In this document: positions 34,880-42,844 of the stretch, piece after piece
Layout: each line of letters opens with the position of its first letter
How positions within the stretch are numbered: position 1 is the first letter of the stretch
Origin: Vulcanimicrobiota bacterium
GTDB lineage: Bacteria > Eremiobacterota > Eremiobacteria > Baltobacterales > Baltobacteraceae
Direction of reading: 5' to 3'
DNA length: 53,299 nt
NCBI GenBank assembly: GCA_028287545.1
Contig: JAQBPL010000123.1
Location: 1 to 53,299, forward strand
The notes under the pieces: model-generated
Databases searched by the model: none
What the model was told of the DNA's origin: nothing
Seen by the model: only the letters and a program-made list of their open reading frames with translations
Position numbers and translations under genes: made by a program

Positions 34880-36015
34880 GCCGCCGACCGGTAGACGTCC
34901 GCTATACGCTCGGCGATCGCCGGCCACGCGAACCCGCGCACGTAACGAATGCACGCCTCCTCGGACGGAAGCGCGATCCGCCCGCTGAGCGCGTCGCCCA
35001 AGCCGCGCGCAAGAGAAGATGCGTCGCACCCGTCGAGCACGAGTGCCGGGTCGAGCATACTGACCGTGTCGGGCAGACCGCTGACCGGCGTGACGAGCGT
35101 CGGCGTCCCGCACGCGAGCGCCTCCAGCGCGACCAAGCCGAACCCCTCGAGCGACGTGGTCGGCACGATCGATACGTCGGCGGCGCGATACAAGGCTGGA
35201 AGGGAGCGCGGATCCACGAAACCGGCCAGACGCACCCATCGATCCAGTCCGCGCGCAGCGACCTGCGCCCGGAACTCCGCTTCGAGCGGGCCGGTGCCGG
35301 CGATCACGAGGAGCACGTCGGGGATCACCCGGCGGAGCGCATCGATCGCATCGATCAGGTTTTCGATCCCTTTGGCGCGCACCAGTCGGCGCACCGTCAG
35401 AACGATGGGGCGATCGCTGGGCCAGCCCAAGGCTCGGCGCACCTCGGCGCGCGGGCGCTCGTCGTGGAACCACTCGAGGTCGACGCCGCCGGGGACGACC
35501 GAGATCGCGCCGGGATCGACGCGGTAGCGCTCGGCCAGCAGCTGCGCGTATGCGCGCGAGAGCACGATGAACCGCGTGCCGCGCGCGTACACGATGCGCT
35601 CGAGCAGCTGCTTTGCCGCAACGACCGCGGCCGAGGCGCCTTCAGACGCGCTCTCGAGCGCCCACGATCCGTGAAAGTGCACGACGTGCGGTCGCGAGCG
35701 CAGACGGTCGAGGACCGGAAACGCATACGGAGCGAAATGCGAAACGACGACGTCGCTCTCGGCGAGCGAATGCGCAACGCTCCGGCGCAACGCGCTCCAG
35801 CGGCGGAGCAGGCCAACGTCATCGGGAGCAAACGACTCCAGCGCGGCTGCCCCGTCGCGCCCGCTGGTGTCGCCGACGACTAGGGCCCGTACGCGCACTC
35901 CCTGCCGCGGCAACGCGCGCAGCAGGTTGAAGAAGTACACGTCGAGCCCGCCGCCGCGCTCGCGCGTGCCCGTCATGCCGAGCTGGAGCACGCGGAGCGC
36001 AACGGTCTGTGCCAC
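34876..36015 (-). CDS. family 4 glycosyltransferase
   Basis: This is a 379-residue GT-B enzyme and the first gene of the minus-strand operon. LRVLQLGMTGTRERGGGLDVY opens the acceptor domain. VVHFHGSWALES, ISVVPGGVDLEWFHDERP, VLTVRRLVRAKGIENLIDA and the donor site SLEGFGLVALEALACGTP follow. It starts 52 bases from the stop of the glycosidase-like gene on the same strand, so both could share a transcript from upstream, although no clear promoter was found in the gap. Confidence 0.88.
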   Translation of the reverse strand: MAQTVALRVLQLGMTGTRERGGGLDVYFFNLLRALPRQGVRVRALVVGDTSGRDGAAALESFAPDDVGLLRRWSALRRSVAHSLAESDVVVSHFAPYAFPVLDRLRSRPHVVHFHGSWALESASEGASAAVVAAKQLLERIVYARGTRFIVLSRAYAQLLAERYRVDPGAISVVPGGVDLEWFHDERPRAEVRRALGWPSDRPIVLTVRRLVRAKGIENLIDAIDALRRVIPDVLLVIAGTGPLEAEFRAQVAARGLDRWVRLAGFVDPRSLPALYRAADVSIVPTTSLEGFGLVALEALACGTPTLVTPVSGLPDTVSMLDPALVLDGCDASSLARGLGDALSGRIALPSEEACIRYVRGFAWPAIAERIADVYRSAA

Positions 36016-36066
36016 GACGCTATCGTAGCGCGGCAGCCGACCGAGAGCGCCCCCGCGATCGGTGGT

Positions 36067-37480
36067 TTAGGGCGTGACGTCGAGTAGGGCGGGACTCGCT
36101 CCGACCGGGATCGTCAGTACACCGGCCGGAGCGACGGTGCGCGTCGTAACGTTGCCGCCGTCGTCAAATGCCGTCGTGCGAAGCGACGACGGCGAGCGGC
36201 CGAACGTCAGGAGGGTGGCCTGGGGCGTGACCGCGACCGAACGGTTCGCGCTTGGATCCCATTCCGGCACCTCGAGCCACAGGGCCAGGACGAACGAGCG
36301 ATCGCGCTTTTGGAACAGCGCGTGATGAACCTGGGCAGGCGCGGCGAGCGTGTACGCCAGCGAACCCGGAAGGATCGAAGTGCCCGGATCGCTGAGGTGC
36401 GCGAGCAGGTTCTTCACCGCCGTGTACGCCGGCTTGATCGTCCCCCCTCCGTCGGTCAAGCCGTAGCTGCCGAAATCTCCGCCGCCGTTATCGACGAGTT
36501 CGTAGACGTAGGTCCGTGCGACGCCGGCGTTCCAGTTCTCGAGCAGCGTCCGCAGCAGATAGCGCGCTTTCGTCGCCGGCGGCACGGCGTACGATGTGCC
36601 GGGAGCGTCGCCGTAGCCGCTCTCCGTGACGTACATCGGCTTGCTCCCCGTGGGCTGACGAGCGATCGCAAGATCGTAGCCGAGCGCCCCGTAGACGCCG
36701 AAGGCGTCGCCGCCGCCCCACCCGCTCGTGCCGGGGTTTCGCCCCGCAAAATAGACGTGGGCGTTGCCGACGTCGCTGGTCGCCTCGACCGGCCCGACGG
36801 TCGCGTATGCCGATTCGCTGGTGAGCGACGGCGCGACCACCGTAACGCCACCGGTCGATCGGACCGCCGAGTAGAGCCATTGCTGGACGGACGCGTCGGT
36901 TTGCGCCCAGTTTCCGTCGGTCGCGGGGTGCGCGGTGTCCCATTCGTTGAGGCCCTCGTACGCATCCGCGGTCCGCCCAGTACACGAGTCCCACGTCGTG
37001 ACGTCGGCCGGGCTCATCCAGCTGCCCCACGATGAACTCGCCGCGTATGCCGGAAGAGGCGAGTTGGCTGAAGTTCGAGCACAGGTTCGTCTGCCCGGGA
37101 TAGATACCGTCGCGGACGTGACGGATTCCGAGTCCCGCCAGGAGCGCTGCGATCGCCGTGAAGTTGTCGCCGTAGAGCGTCCCATAGTAACCGAGGTGGA
37201 CGTTGACGCCCACGGAGTCGACGAAGGCGTCGGCGGCACGCGCGGCCTCGGCGGGCCCAGGGTTCGGGCCCGGCGTCGAACTCGGGCTCGGGCTTGCGGT
37301 TGGGCGCGCGCTCGGCATCGGACCCGCGCTTGCGGTCGGACCAGCGCTTGCGCTCGGTCCCGCGACGAGGTCAGCGCTCGGAACGACGCCGGGCGGGCTG
37401 CCGCCTCCGCACGCGGCGAGCGCGAGCACAGAGAGCGAGCAAAACGATGCCGTGACGACGCGGCACAGGTTTGAACACAC
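36067..37480 (-). pseudogene. secreted glycosidase-like lipoprotein gene with a one-base frameshift
   Basis: This is a paralogue of the gene at 37655-39022 and of the C-terminal domain of the flippase fusion. The GTG at 37480 starts a lipoprotein signal ending LALAAC, then a Gly/Pro/Ser/Thr linker and the domain start DAFVDSVGVNVHLGYYGTL. After GEFIVG the frame jumps: removing one base from a C4 run (37025-37028, plus strand) restores SWMSPADVTTWDSCTGRTA and AYEGLNEWD. From there the downstream frame runs intact to TAG at 36067, with GH-A style glutamates in GLNEWD and YVTESGYG. Either a real slippage inactivation or a homopolymer sequencing error would explain it. Confidence 0.78.
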
Positions 37481-37593
37481 ATTTTCCTATCGGCGCGGCA
37501 CGCGCCGTCAGGATCGAATTCGCGCGGATGTGAGCATCGTCGCGCGCGGTGCGCGAGGGAGGAATGTGCGTGCAGCGAGCCTGTCGAGCGAAA

Positions 37594-37624
37594 GAACGAA
37601 CGCTCTGCTGCAGAGCGTTCGTTC
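37594..37624 (-). terminator. long perfect hairpin downstream of the glycosidase-like gene
   Basis: GAACGAACGCTCTGC (37594-37608) and its exact complement (37610-37624) form a 15-bp stem with a minimal loop, 30 bases after the stop codon at 37655. Read on the minus strand it is followed by a short TTC TTTC stretch. It is probably a transcription terminator or mRNA-stabilising stem, without a strong U tract. Confidence 0.6.
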
Positions 37625-37654
37625 GTATCCTACGATGTCCGAACCGAGCGAACG

Positions 37655-39022
37655 TTAAGGCGTGACGTCGACCAAGATCGGGCTGCCTCCGACGGAGAGG
37701 GTGAGCACGCCGCTCGGGGCGAGCGTCTGGGTCGTGACGTTGCCGCCGTCGTCGAACGACGTCGTGCGGAGCATCGACGGCACGCGGCCGAACGTCAGGA
37801 CCGTGGCTTGCGGTGCGACGGCGATCGGGACGTTTGCGTTCGGATCCCACTCGGAGACCTCGAGCCACAGCGCGAGGACGAACGATCCGTCGCGCTTTTC
37901 GAACAGCGCATGGTGAACCTGTGCCGGCGCGGCAAGCGTGTATGCCAACGATTTCACCGCGAACGATTTGCCCGGATCGTTGAGGTGCGCGAGCAGATTT
38001 TTCACCGCCACGTACGCGGGCTTGACGTTCCCGCCGGCGTCCGCCAAACCGTAGCTTCCAAAATACCCGCCGCCTTCGTCGATGAGCTCGTAGAGATACG
38101 TCCGGGACACCTTTGCATTCCACGTTTCCAGCAGCGTCCGCAACGTGTACCGTGCTTTGGTCGCAGGCGGCACGTACACCGTGTCGGGCGTATCCCCGTA
38201 ACCGGTCTCCGTCACAAGCATCGCTTTGTTCACCGTCGGTTGCCGCGCGATGGCGAGGTCGTACGTCAGCGAACCGTAGACGCCGAACGAGTCGCCGGCG
38301 CCCCATCCGATCGTGCCGGGATTCCGCGCCGCGAAATAGACGTGCGCATTACCGACGTCGCTCGTCGCGGCGACGGAGCCGAGTGCGGCGTACGCCGACT
38401 CGCTGGTAAGCGACGGTGCAAAGACCGTGACCGGACGCATCGCCTTCACGGTGGAATAGAGCGACTGCTGCACCGACGCGTCGGTTTGCGGCCAGTTGGT
38501 GTCGGATGCGGGATGCGAGATATCCCACTCGTTGAGTCCCTCGTACGCATCGGCCGTCCGCCCGGTGCACGAGTCCCACGTCGTGACGTCGGTCGGACTC
38601 ATCCACGATCCGACGATGAAATCGCCGTGTATACCGTGCGTTGCGAGCTGGCTGAACTCGGAGCACAGGTTCGTCCACCCGGGAGAGATACCGTCGCGGA
38701 TATGCCGGACTCCCAATCCGGTGAGCAGGTTTTGTACGGCGGTGTTATCGCCGTAGAGCGTCCAATAGTAACCGAGATGCACGTTGACGCCGACGAAATC
38801 GACGAAACTCGCGGCGCGGCGCGGCGTCTCGGTGGTGCTCGCCGTTTTCACCGCGGCTGCGGCGGTGACGAGCGCCGTACCGTTTGCGGCGAGGCTGGAG
38901 TCCGCAACGACGCCGGCATTCGGGACGACGCCGGATCGGCCGCCGCCTCCGCATGCCGCCAGCGCGGCCGTCAGCAATGAGCAACACAATGCCGCTCTGA
39001 AGCGACACAGGCTCGAATACAA
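37655..39022 (-). CDS. secreted glycosidase-like lipoprotein (GH-A clan-like)
   Basis: This is an intact 455-residue paralogue. The TTG at 39022, with GGGAAGAG just upstream, aligns with the start of the neighbouring copy and gives a signal peptide ending in a lipobox (LTAALAAC, Cys24). A low-complexity linker (to about residue 68) leads into the domain beginning ASFVDFVGVNVHLGYYWTL. Candidate catalytic residues are E165 in EGLNEWD and E272 in LVTETGYG, spaced as in GH5/GH39-type TIM barrels. A C-terminal all-beta part (about 350-455) has FVLALWLEVSEWDP. I infer a surface or periplasmic enzyme that trims or degrades the locally made polysaccharide; substrate and activity are unproven. About 70 bp of leader sequence is shared with the other copy. 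Confidence 0.77.
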   Translation of the reverse strand: MYSSLCRFRAALCCSLLTAALAACGGGGRSGVVPNAGVVADSSLAANGTALVTAAAAVKTASTTETPRRAASFVDFVGVNVHLGYYWTLYGDNTAVQNLLTGLGVRHIRDGISPGWTNLCSEFSQLATHGIHGDFIVGSWMSPTDVTTWDSCTGRTADAYEGLNEWDISHPASDTNWPQTDASVQQSLYSTVKAMRPVTVFAPSLTSESAYAALGSVAATSDVGNAHVYFAARNPGTIGWGAGDSFGVYGSLTYDLAIARQPTVNKAMLVTETGYGDTPDTVYVPPATKARYTLRTLLETWNAKVSRTYLYELIDEGGGYFGSYGLADAGGNVKPAYVAVKNLLAHLNDPGKSFAVKSLAYTLAAPAQVHHALFEKRDGSFVLALWLEVSEWDPNANVPIAVAPQATVLTFGRVPSMLRTTSFDDGGNVTTQTLAPSGVLTLSVGGSPILVDVTP

Positions 39023-39170
39023 CTTTCTCTTCCCTTTCGCTGCGCCACACACACAGCGGACACGAAACAACATCCTTGTTCGTAAGAATCGTATCGGCGC
39101 GGCGCGCGCGATCAGGAGTGAATTCTGCTCGGTGTGAGCGCCGTCTCGCCCGCCGGACGGCAAGAAAACG

Positions 39171-39193
39171 AAAAACGCCCGTCTTACGGAGCG
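39171..39193 (-). terminator. intrinsic terminator candidate for the tautomerase gene
   Basis: On the minus strand a stem CGC-T-CCGT / ACGG-GCG with an AAG loop is followed by TTTTTCGTTTTC. It lies about 130 bases beyond the tautomerase stop and before the leader of the glycosidase-like gene. Confidence 0.5.
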
Positions 39194-39321
39194 TCGTTCG
39201 CTGGTTGCCTTTGAGAGAGGCCGAGCGTCAATCGCCCGTTGACTCGCCTCGAGCCGTTAAGCTAAGCGGTTGTGGATCGCATAGACCGGGCAGATCAAGA
39301 AGGCGTCCGCCGTGCCGCCGT

Positions 39322-39747
39322 TTACGTGCGCGCGGCGAGTTCTCTGCGCGCAGCTTCGCCGATTTCGGCCGACGTGTAGGCGTGCCCGTCGATCCCCCAG
39401 CCGCCGTCGGGAGCCTCTGTGATAAGGCACCAGGTGCGCTCTGCGAGCGTCGTATCTCCCGCTTGCGCGGCGATGATCTCGGTCATCTCCTTGGTGACGC
39501 CGAGCTTCTTCTCGCGGTCAAGGACGCCGACCGGTGTGAGGATCTGCACGCGCACGTAGTTGTTGTCGCCCTTTGCGGTCGCCATCGCGTCCGCTTCCAG
39601 TTCGTGCACGAAGGCCGCAGTGTTCTCGACAAAGAGGGGGATGGGCGGGACCTTCTCCCAACGCATGAGCGCCGCCGTCAAGGCCTTCGTGAGCTCGGGC
39701 TTGCTGCTGAACGTGCCTTTGACTGCATACACGTCGATCATGGGCAT
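39322..39747 (-). CDS. tautomerase family protein (4-OT-like)
   Basis: This 141-residue protein resembles 4-oxalocrotonate/MIF-type tautomerases, small enzymes that use an N-terminal proline as base for keto-enol conversions. The start ATG-CCC-ATG gives MPMIDVYAVKGTF, so after Met removal the N-terminal proline is in place. The ATG has GGAGGA 6 bases upstream. Length is about twice the 62-residue minimal subunit, so two beta-alpha-beta units are likely. It is divergent from an HxlR regulator 84 bases away, a common arrangement for stress or redox genes. The substrate is unknown. Confidence 0.75.
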   Translation of the reverse strand: MPMIDVYAVKGTFSSKPELTKALTAALMRWEKVPPIPLFVENTAAFVHELEADAMATAKGDNNYVRVQILTPVGVLDREKKLGVTKEMTEIIAAQAGDTTLAERTWCLITEAPDGGWGIDGHAYTSAEIGEAARRELAART

Positions 39748-39770
39748 GGGGAAGTCCTCCGAACTCGTTT

Positions 39771-39813
39771 TTGCGTCCTCGGAGAATATCGCTTAAACTA
39801 ACTCAAGGATAGT
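39771..39813 (+). promoter_or_regulatory. promoter with overlapping palindrome between tautomerase and HxlR genes
   Basis: TTGCGT (39771) and TAAACT (39794) are spaced by 17 bases. They are followed by the imperfect palindrome ACTA-N9-TAGT (39797-39813), which overlaps the -10 box. HxlR-type regulators bind such short dyads, so this may be the operator for both divergent genes. This is inference from spacing and symmetry only. Confidence 0.4.
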
Positions 39814-39831
39814 ACGCACCTGGAGGTTCGT

Positions 39832-40233
39832 ATGGCAGCCGCTCCCGCAACCCGAGTCGTCGGCAACTGTGACGCCGCGACGTGCGTGTCGCGCGCGGTG
39901 CTTGCTCATCTCGCAAGCAAGTGGGGTTCGCTCGTTCTGCGAGCGCTCGGCCGTGGTGAGCGGCGCTATTCCGAGATCCGCTGGGCGATCGAGGGCATTT
40001 CGGAGAAGATGCTCGCGCAGACGCTGCGGGATCTCGAGCGTGACGGTCTCATCTTGCGCACGAGCTTTCCGGTCGTTCCCCCGCACGTCGTGTATCGCTT
40101 GACACCGCTTGGCGAGGAGTGCGCCGCGCACGTCGCCACCCTGCTGCGCTGGATCGAGACGCACGTCACCGACCTGAAGAAGGCGCGGCGCACGTATGAC
40201 GGGCGGCCTCGCCGCGAGAGAATCTCCGCCTAA
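39832..40233 (+). CDS. HxlR-family winged-helix transcriptional regulator
   Basis: This is a 133-residue DNA-binding protein. The HxlR fold is clear: LASKWGSLVLRALGRGERRYSEIRWAIEGISEKMLAQTLRDLERDGLI with the wing PPHVVYRLTPLGEE. Two cysteines precede the domain (NCDAATC), a position where HxlR/YodB proteins sense thiol-reactive or oxidising compounds. The ATG at 39832 has GGAGG at good spacing. It probably represses the divergent tautomerase and perhaps itself, and could also control the SnoaL-like gene that follows 118 bases downstream. Confidence 0.9.
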   Translation: MAAAPATRVVGNCDAATCVSRAVLAHLASKWGSLVLRALGRGERRYSEIRWAIEGISEKMLAQTLRDLERDGLILRTSFPVVPPHVVYRLTPLGEECAAHVATLLRWIETHVTDLKKARRTYDGRPRRERISA

Positions 40234-40351
40234 GCCAGGTAAGACGGGGCGCCCCTCGCGGACCTTACGTCGAGGTGCGTACTTCTCAACCGAAAGTCCA
40301 AAGCGTACAGTCGGATCGTTCGCGCCGGCTTTCGGCTTTCGGAGAGAAACA

Positions 40352-40753
40352 ATGGCCCAGACAATCGAGAAAACGAATAAGGCGCTCGTCCTCGAGGCGT
40401 TCGACGTCTTGTTCAACAAGCGCGACTACGAAGCGGCCGAGCGGTACTGGTCCCCCCACTACATTCAGCACAGCGCTCACATCGAGCCCGGCCGCGAAGG
40501 CCTATTCAACTTGATCAAGAGCGTCCCGCCGACGTTGAAATACGAATCGGACATGATCGTGGCGGACGGGGACCTGGTGATCGTGCACGGGCGGTTCTCC
40601 GGACATGGCCAGCCGGCGAACTGGGTTGCCGCGGACATCGTTCGCATCGAGGACGGCGCTCTTGCCGAGCACTGGGACGTCATCGAGGACGAGGCCACGG
40701 CGCAGCAATCCAAAAGCGGCAAACCCATGTTCGGCGACGCGTTCCCTGACTAA
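40352..40753 (+). CDS. SnoaL/NTF2-like protein
   Basis: This is a 133-residue alpha+beta cone-fold protein of the SnoaL-like (predicted ester cyclase) kind: VLEAFDVLFNKRDYEAAERYWSPHYIQHSAHIEPGREGLFNLIKS and VHGRFSGHGQPANWVAADIVRIEDGALAEHWDVIED. Members bind small aromatic or ester compounds, and most in-genome copies are uncharacterised. The ATG at 40352 has GGAGAG upstream; the longer frame from 40196 overlaps the HxlR gene and is not needed. Proximity to the HxlR/tautomerase pair suggests a shared small-molecule response. Confidence 0.8.
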   Translation: MAQTIEKTNKALVLEAFDVLFNKRDYEAAERYWSPHYIQHSAHIEPGREGLFNLIKSVPPTLKYESDMIVADGDLVIVHGRFSGHGQPANWVAADIVRIEDGALAEHWDVIEDEATAQQSKSGKPMFGDAFPD

Positions 40754-40847
40754 ACGTCGCGCAAATCCGGCCTAGCCGCGAATCCTTCGGCGCACCCGAT
40801 TCGTCATCACAACGCAACGCTATCCCCCTTCAAAAGGTGAGACGAAT

Positions 40848-41543
40848 TTGATCAAGCTATCTGGCGCCGTTCCTGCGCTGATTTTTGCCCTTGCCGCCGC
40901 CGCGTCGGCGGCCGAACCCCAGACCCAGCAGTATCCTCCCCTGAGCGAATACATGATGCCGCACGCCGCGGAGATCGCGATGGCCAAGAGCGCCGCGCCG
41001 GAGAGCATCACGAGCCACGCGACCGTCAAAGTGCTGGGGTCGTCCGGCTACACCGTGGCGGTGACCGGCGACAACGGGTTCACCTGCTTAGTGATGCGCG
41101 GGTGGGCCGCGCCGACGTACACCCCCGCGCAGCTCCGCGGCATCGTCTACGACGCCAAAGTCCGCGCACCGATCTGCTTCGACCCGGTCGCTTCGCGCGC
41201 CGTGATGCCCTACTACGAACTCCGCACGCAGCTCGGCCTGCAAGGCCAGTCGCCGGATCAGATTGCGCACGGGGTTCAGTCCGCATACGACACCGGACGG
41301 CTGCCCAAGCGCGACGCGGTCAGCTTCGCGTACATGTGGTCCGCCGACCAATACCTCGGCCCCGGGGCCGGCCACTGGCGCCCGCATCTCATGATCTTCG
41401 CCCCGTATTACGACAACGCGAAGCTCGGCGGGAATCCGTTCGGCGGCCCGTTGCCGGGCCTCTCGGACGATGCCGGAACACCGTTCGCCGTCGTCGTCGT
41501 GCCCCTCGACCACGAACTCTTCATCAAGACGTCGCGGCGGTAA
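40848..41543 (+). CDS. secreted protein of unknown function
   Basis: This is a 231-residue protein with a clear Sec signal peptide (MIKLSGAVPALIFALAAAASAAE). The TTG at 40848 follows AAAAGGTGAGA. The mature part has Pro/Tyr-rich segments (QTQQYPPLSEYMMPHAAE, SADQYLGPGAGHWRPHLMIF) and a cysteine pair around residues 78 and 108. No catalytic motif was recognised. It stands alone between the SnoaL-like gene and the phosphatase gene, with about 95 and 140 bases of spacer. Confidence 0.65.
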   Translation: MIKLSGAVPALIFALAAAASAAEPQTQQYPPLSEYMMPHAAEIAMAKSAAPESITSHATVKVLGSSGYTVAVTGDNGFTCLVMRGWAAPTYTPAQLRGIVYDAKVRAPICFDPVASRAVMPYYELRTQLGLQGQSPDQIAHGVQSAYDTGRLPKRDAVSFAYMWSADQYLGPGAGHWRPHLMIFAPYYDNAKLGGNPFGGPLPGLSDDAGTPFAVVVVPLDHELFIKTSRR

Positions 41544-41683
41544 CCGGCGTTTGCGCGGAGCCGCTCGTCGAACTGCTGAGGCGGGGCGATCGGCTCCGCG
41601 CACTCCGCGATTCGCTCGGCGGCGAGGTCGACCCCATCGCTCTGCTAAAGTGATGTCCCTACCGTACACGCGGGGGGTTAACC

Positions 41684-42457
41684 GTGAGCGAATCGGGCAC
41701 TATCGAACGGCTTCGCCTCGAGCTTGCGGCAAAGCAAGCGACCGTAGACGCGCTCATGAAGGGCTTTCTCACCGTCGATTTTCCAATCGTCGACGGGCTC
41801 GTGTTCGACGTGCTCTACCAGCCGGCGGCGGCAATCGAGCATCTCGGCGGTGATTGGTATGACATCTTCACCTTGCCTGACGGGCGGGTTGCCTTTTCGC
41901 TCGGGGACGTGTGCGGCCGCGGCCTCGGAGCGGCCGTAAAAATGGGGCAGGCGAAGCAGGCCATAAAGGTCGCTGCGTCGCTGCAGATCAACGACCCCAT
42001 GCCGATTGCTGTGTTGGATCAAACCAACAAGGTCATCTTCCTCAACAATCATCACGTCGAATTCACGACGGCAATCTACGGTGTCATCGATATGACGAAT
42101 CGTAAGGTGACGTACGCCTCTGCGGGTCATCATCCGCCGATATTGGCAAAACGCGGCGAGCAGCCGCGCATCATGCCGAATCACGGCTTTCCGCTCGGCG
42201 TCGAGCTCAATTTGCCTGATCTCATCCGAGAGCACGAGTTTATCTATGAATCCGGGACCCTGCTGGTCTTGTACACGGACGGCCTCATAGAGTTCAGCCA
42301 CGACGTCGAAGAAGGCGAGGCGAGGTTGCTGGGAGCCGCGCGCGACGCCGTCAATGAGAAGGTTCAGAAACCGGCGAGGTTCATTGTCGAACGCGTCCTG
42401 CAAGAAGAACCTCAACATCCCGATGATGTCGCAGTCTTGACGATCTTCTTCGAATAG
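41684..42457 (+). CDS. PP2C-type (SpoIIE/RsbU) serine/threonine phosphatase
   Basis: This is a 257-residue metal-dependent phosphatase of the kind that acts in partner-switching control of sigma factors. Motifs run in order: LGGDWYDIFTLPDGRVAF, SLGDVCGRGLGAAV, TYASAGHHPPIL, LLVLYTDGLIEF and DDVAVLTIFF, which together hold the Mn2+-binding aspartates. A short N-terminal helical region (about 1-30) replaces any sensor domain. The GTG at 41684 follows GGGGGG. No anti-sigma or anti-anti-sigma gene is adjacent in this window, so its partner lies elsewhere. Confidence 0.9.
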   Translation: MSESGTIERLRLELAAKQATVDALMKGFLTVDFPIVDGLVFDVLYQPAAAIEHLGGDWYDIFTLPDGRVAFSLGDVCGRGLGAAVKMGQAKQAIKVAASLQINDPMPIAVLDQTNKVIFLNNHHVEFTTAIYGVIDMTNRKVTYASAGHHPPILAKRGEQPRIMPNHGFPLGVELNLPDLIREHEFIYESGTLLVLYTDGLIEFSHDVEEGEARLLGAARDAVNEKVQKPARFIVERVLQEEPQHPDDVAVLTIFFE

Positions 42458-42550
42458 CATAGCCCGCGCTCTAAACGCGGATCGACCGGCTTGCACACAC
42501 CGATGTAAGAGGACGATGGATTGGCTCCGACCATAGACCGCCCACGACGA

Positions 42551-42576
42551 AAAAACCCCGCCTAAGCGGGGTTTTT
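42551..42576 (-). terminator. strong intrinsic terminator, probably that of the host tRNA gene
   Basis: An 11-bp stem AAAAACCCCGC / GCGGGGTTTTT with a CTAA loop has runs of A and T on both sides, so it works in both directions. On the minus strand it follows the CCA end of the tRNA remnant by two bases, as tRNA terminators do. Confidence 0.9.
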
Positions 42577-42578
42577 GT

Positions 42579-42601
42579 TGGTAGCGCCAACGGGAGTTGA
42601 A
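42579..42601 (-). other. tRNA 3'-end remnant, attachment-site core (att) at left end of an integrated element
   Basis: Read on the minus strand these 23 bases give a T-loop (TTCAACT), the 3' T-stem strand CCCGT, the acceptor strand TGGCGCT, discriminator A and CCA. The matching 5' T-stem strand (expected ACGGG) is not present (ACAGA), and no 5' acceptor strand AGCGCCA lies upstream, so only the 3' part is here. Tyrosine-recombinase elements commonly duplicate exactly this T-loop-to-CCA segment. The complete tRNA should sit at the element's other end, beyond the window. Confidence 0.75.
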
Positions 42602-42685
42602 TCTGTTGCGAGGCTTCCATGCCGTTCCAGGCCGTAGTTTTCAAGCACGAAGGTGGGGCCTGCGTTCACCAGCGATGACGTGGAG

Positions 42686-42711
42686 CGGATTGCCGGCGGA
42701 TTGTCGGATTG
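42686..42711. repeat. three CGGATTG direct repeats beside the att core
   Basis: Copies of CGGATTG start at 42686, 42697 and 42705, spaced 11 and 8 bases, about 85 bases inside the element. They could be recombinase or excisionase arm sites or repressor sites. Confidence 0.5.
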
Positions 42712-42726
42712 CCGCTGACTGGCATA

Positions 42727-42755
42727 TTGCACTCTGTCAGTAGTCGTGCTATCGT
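42727..42755 (+). promoter_or_regulatory. sigma70-type promoter for the first element genes
   Basis: TTGCAC (42727) and TATCGT (42750) are separated by 17 bases and lie about 90 bases before the first coding start. The transcript leader would include the hairpin at 42787-42818. Confidence 0.45.
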
Positions 42756-42786
42756 CCTGCTAGGCGTTCAAGCGCCGAACACAAGC

Positions 42787-42818
42787 GGAGCCCCCGACGC
42801 GCTAACGCCGGAGGCTCC
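42787..42818 (+). promoter_or_regulatory. leader hairpin
   Basis: GGAGCC (42787) pairs with GGCTCC (42813), extended inside by CCG/CGG around a loop containing GCTAAC. There is no U tract, so it may act as an RNA leader element rather than a terminator. Confidence 0.4.
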
Positions 42819-42844
42819 TGTCACACGAGAGAGTGAGCTCCCGA

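Noticed and set aside
34880..35473. N-terminal extension of the middle minus-strand GT4 gene
   Set aside because: It overlaps the neighbouring GT4 gene out of frame. The ATG at 34879 forms an ATGA junction and aligns with the family start.
42602..42670. Possible complete tRNA (a TTGAAAA loop that would give a GAA anticodon)
   Set aside because: The anticodon stem has a mismatch, the T-stem pairs at only 3 of 5 positions, the variable region is too long for a Phe tRNA, and no 5' acceptor strand exists. Only the 3' remnant is supported.
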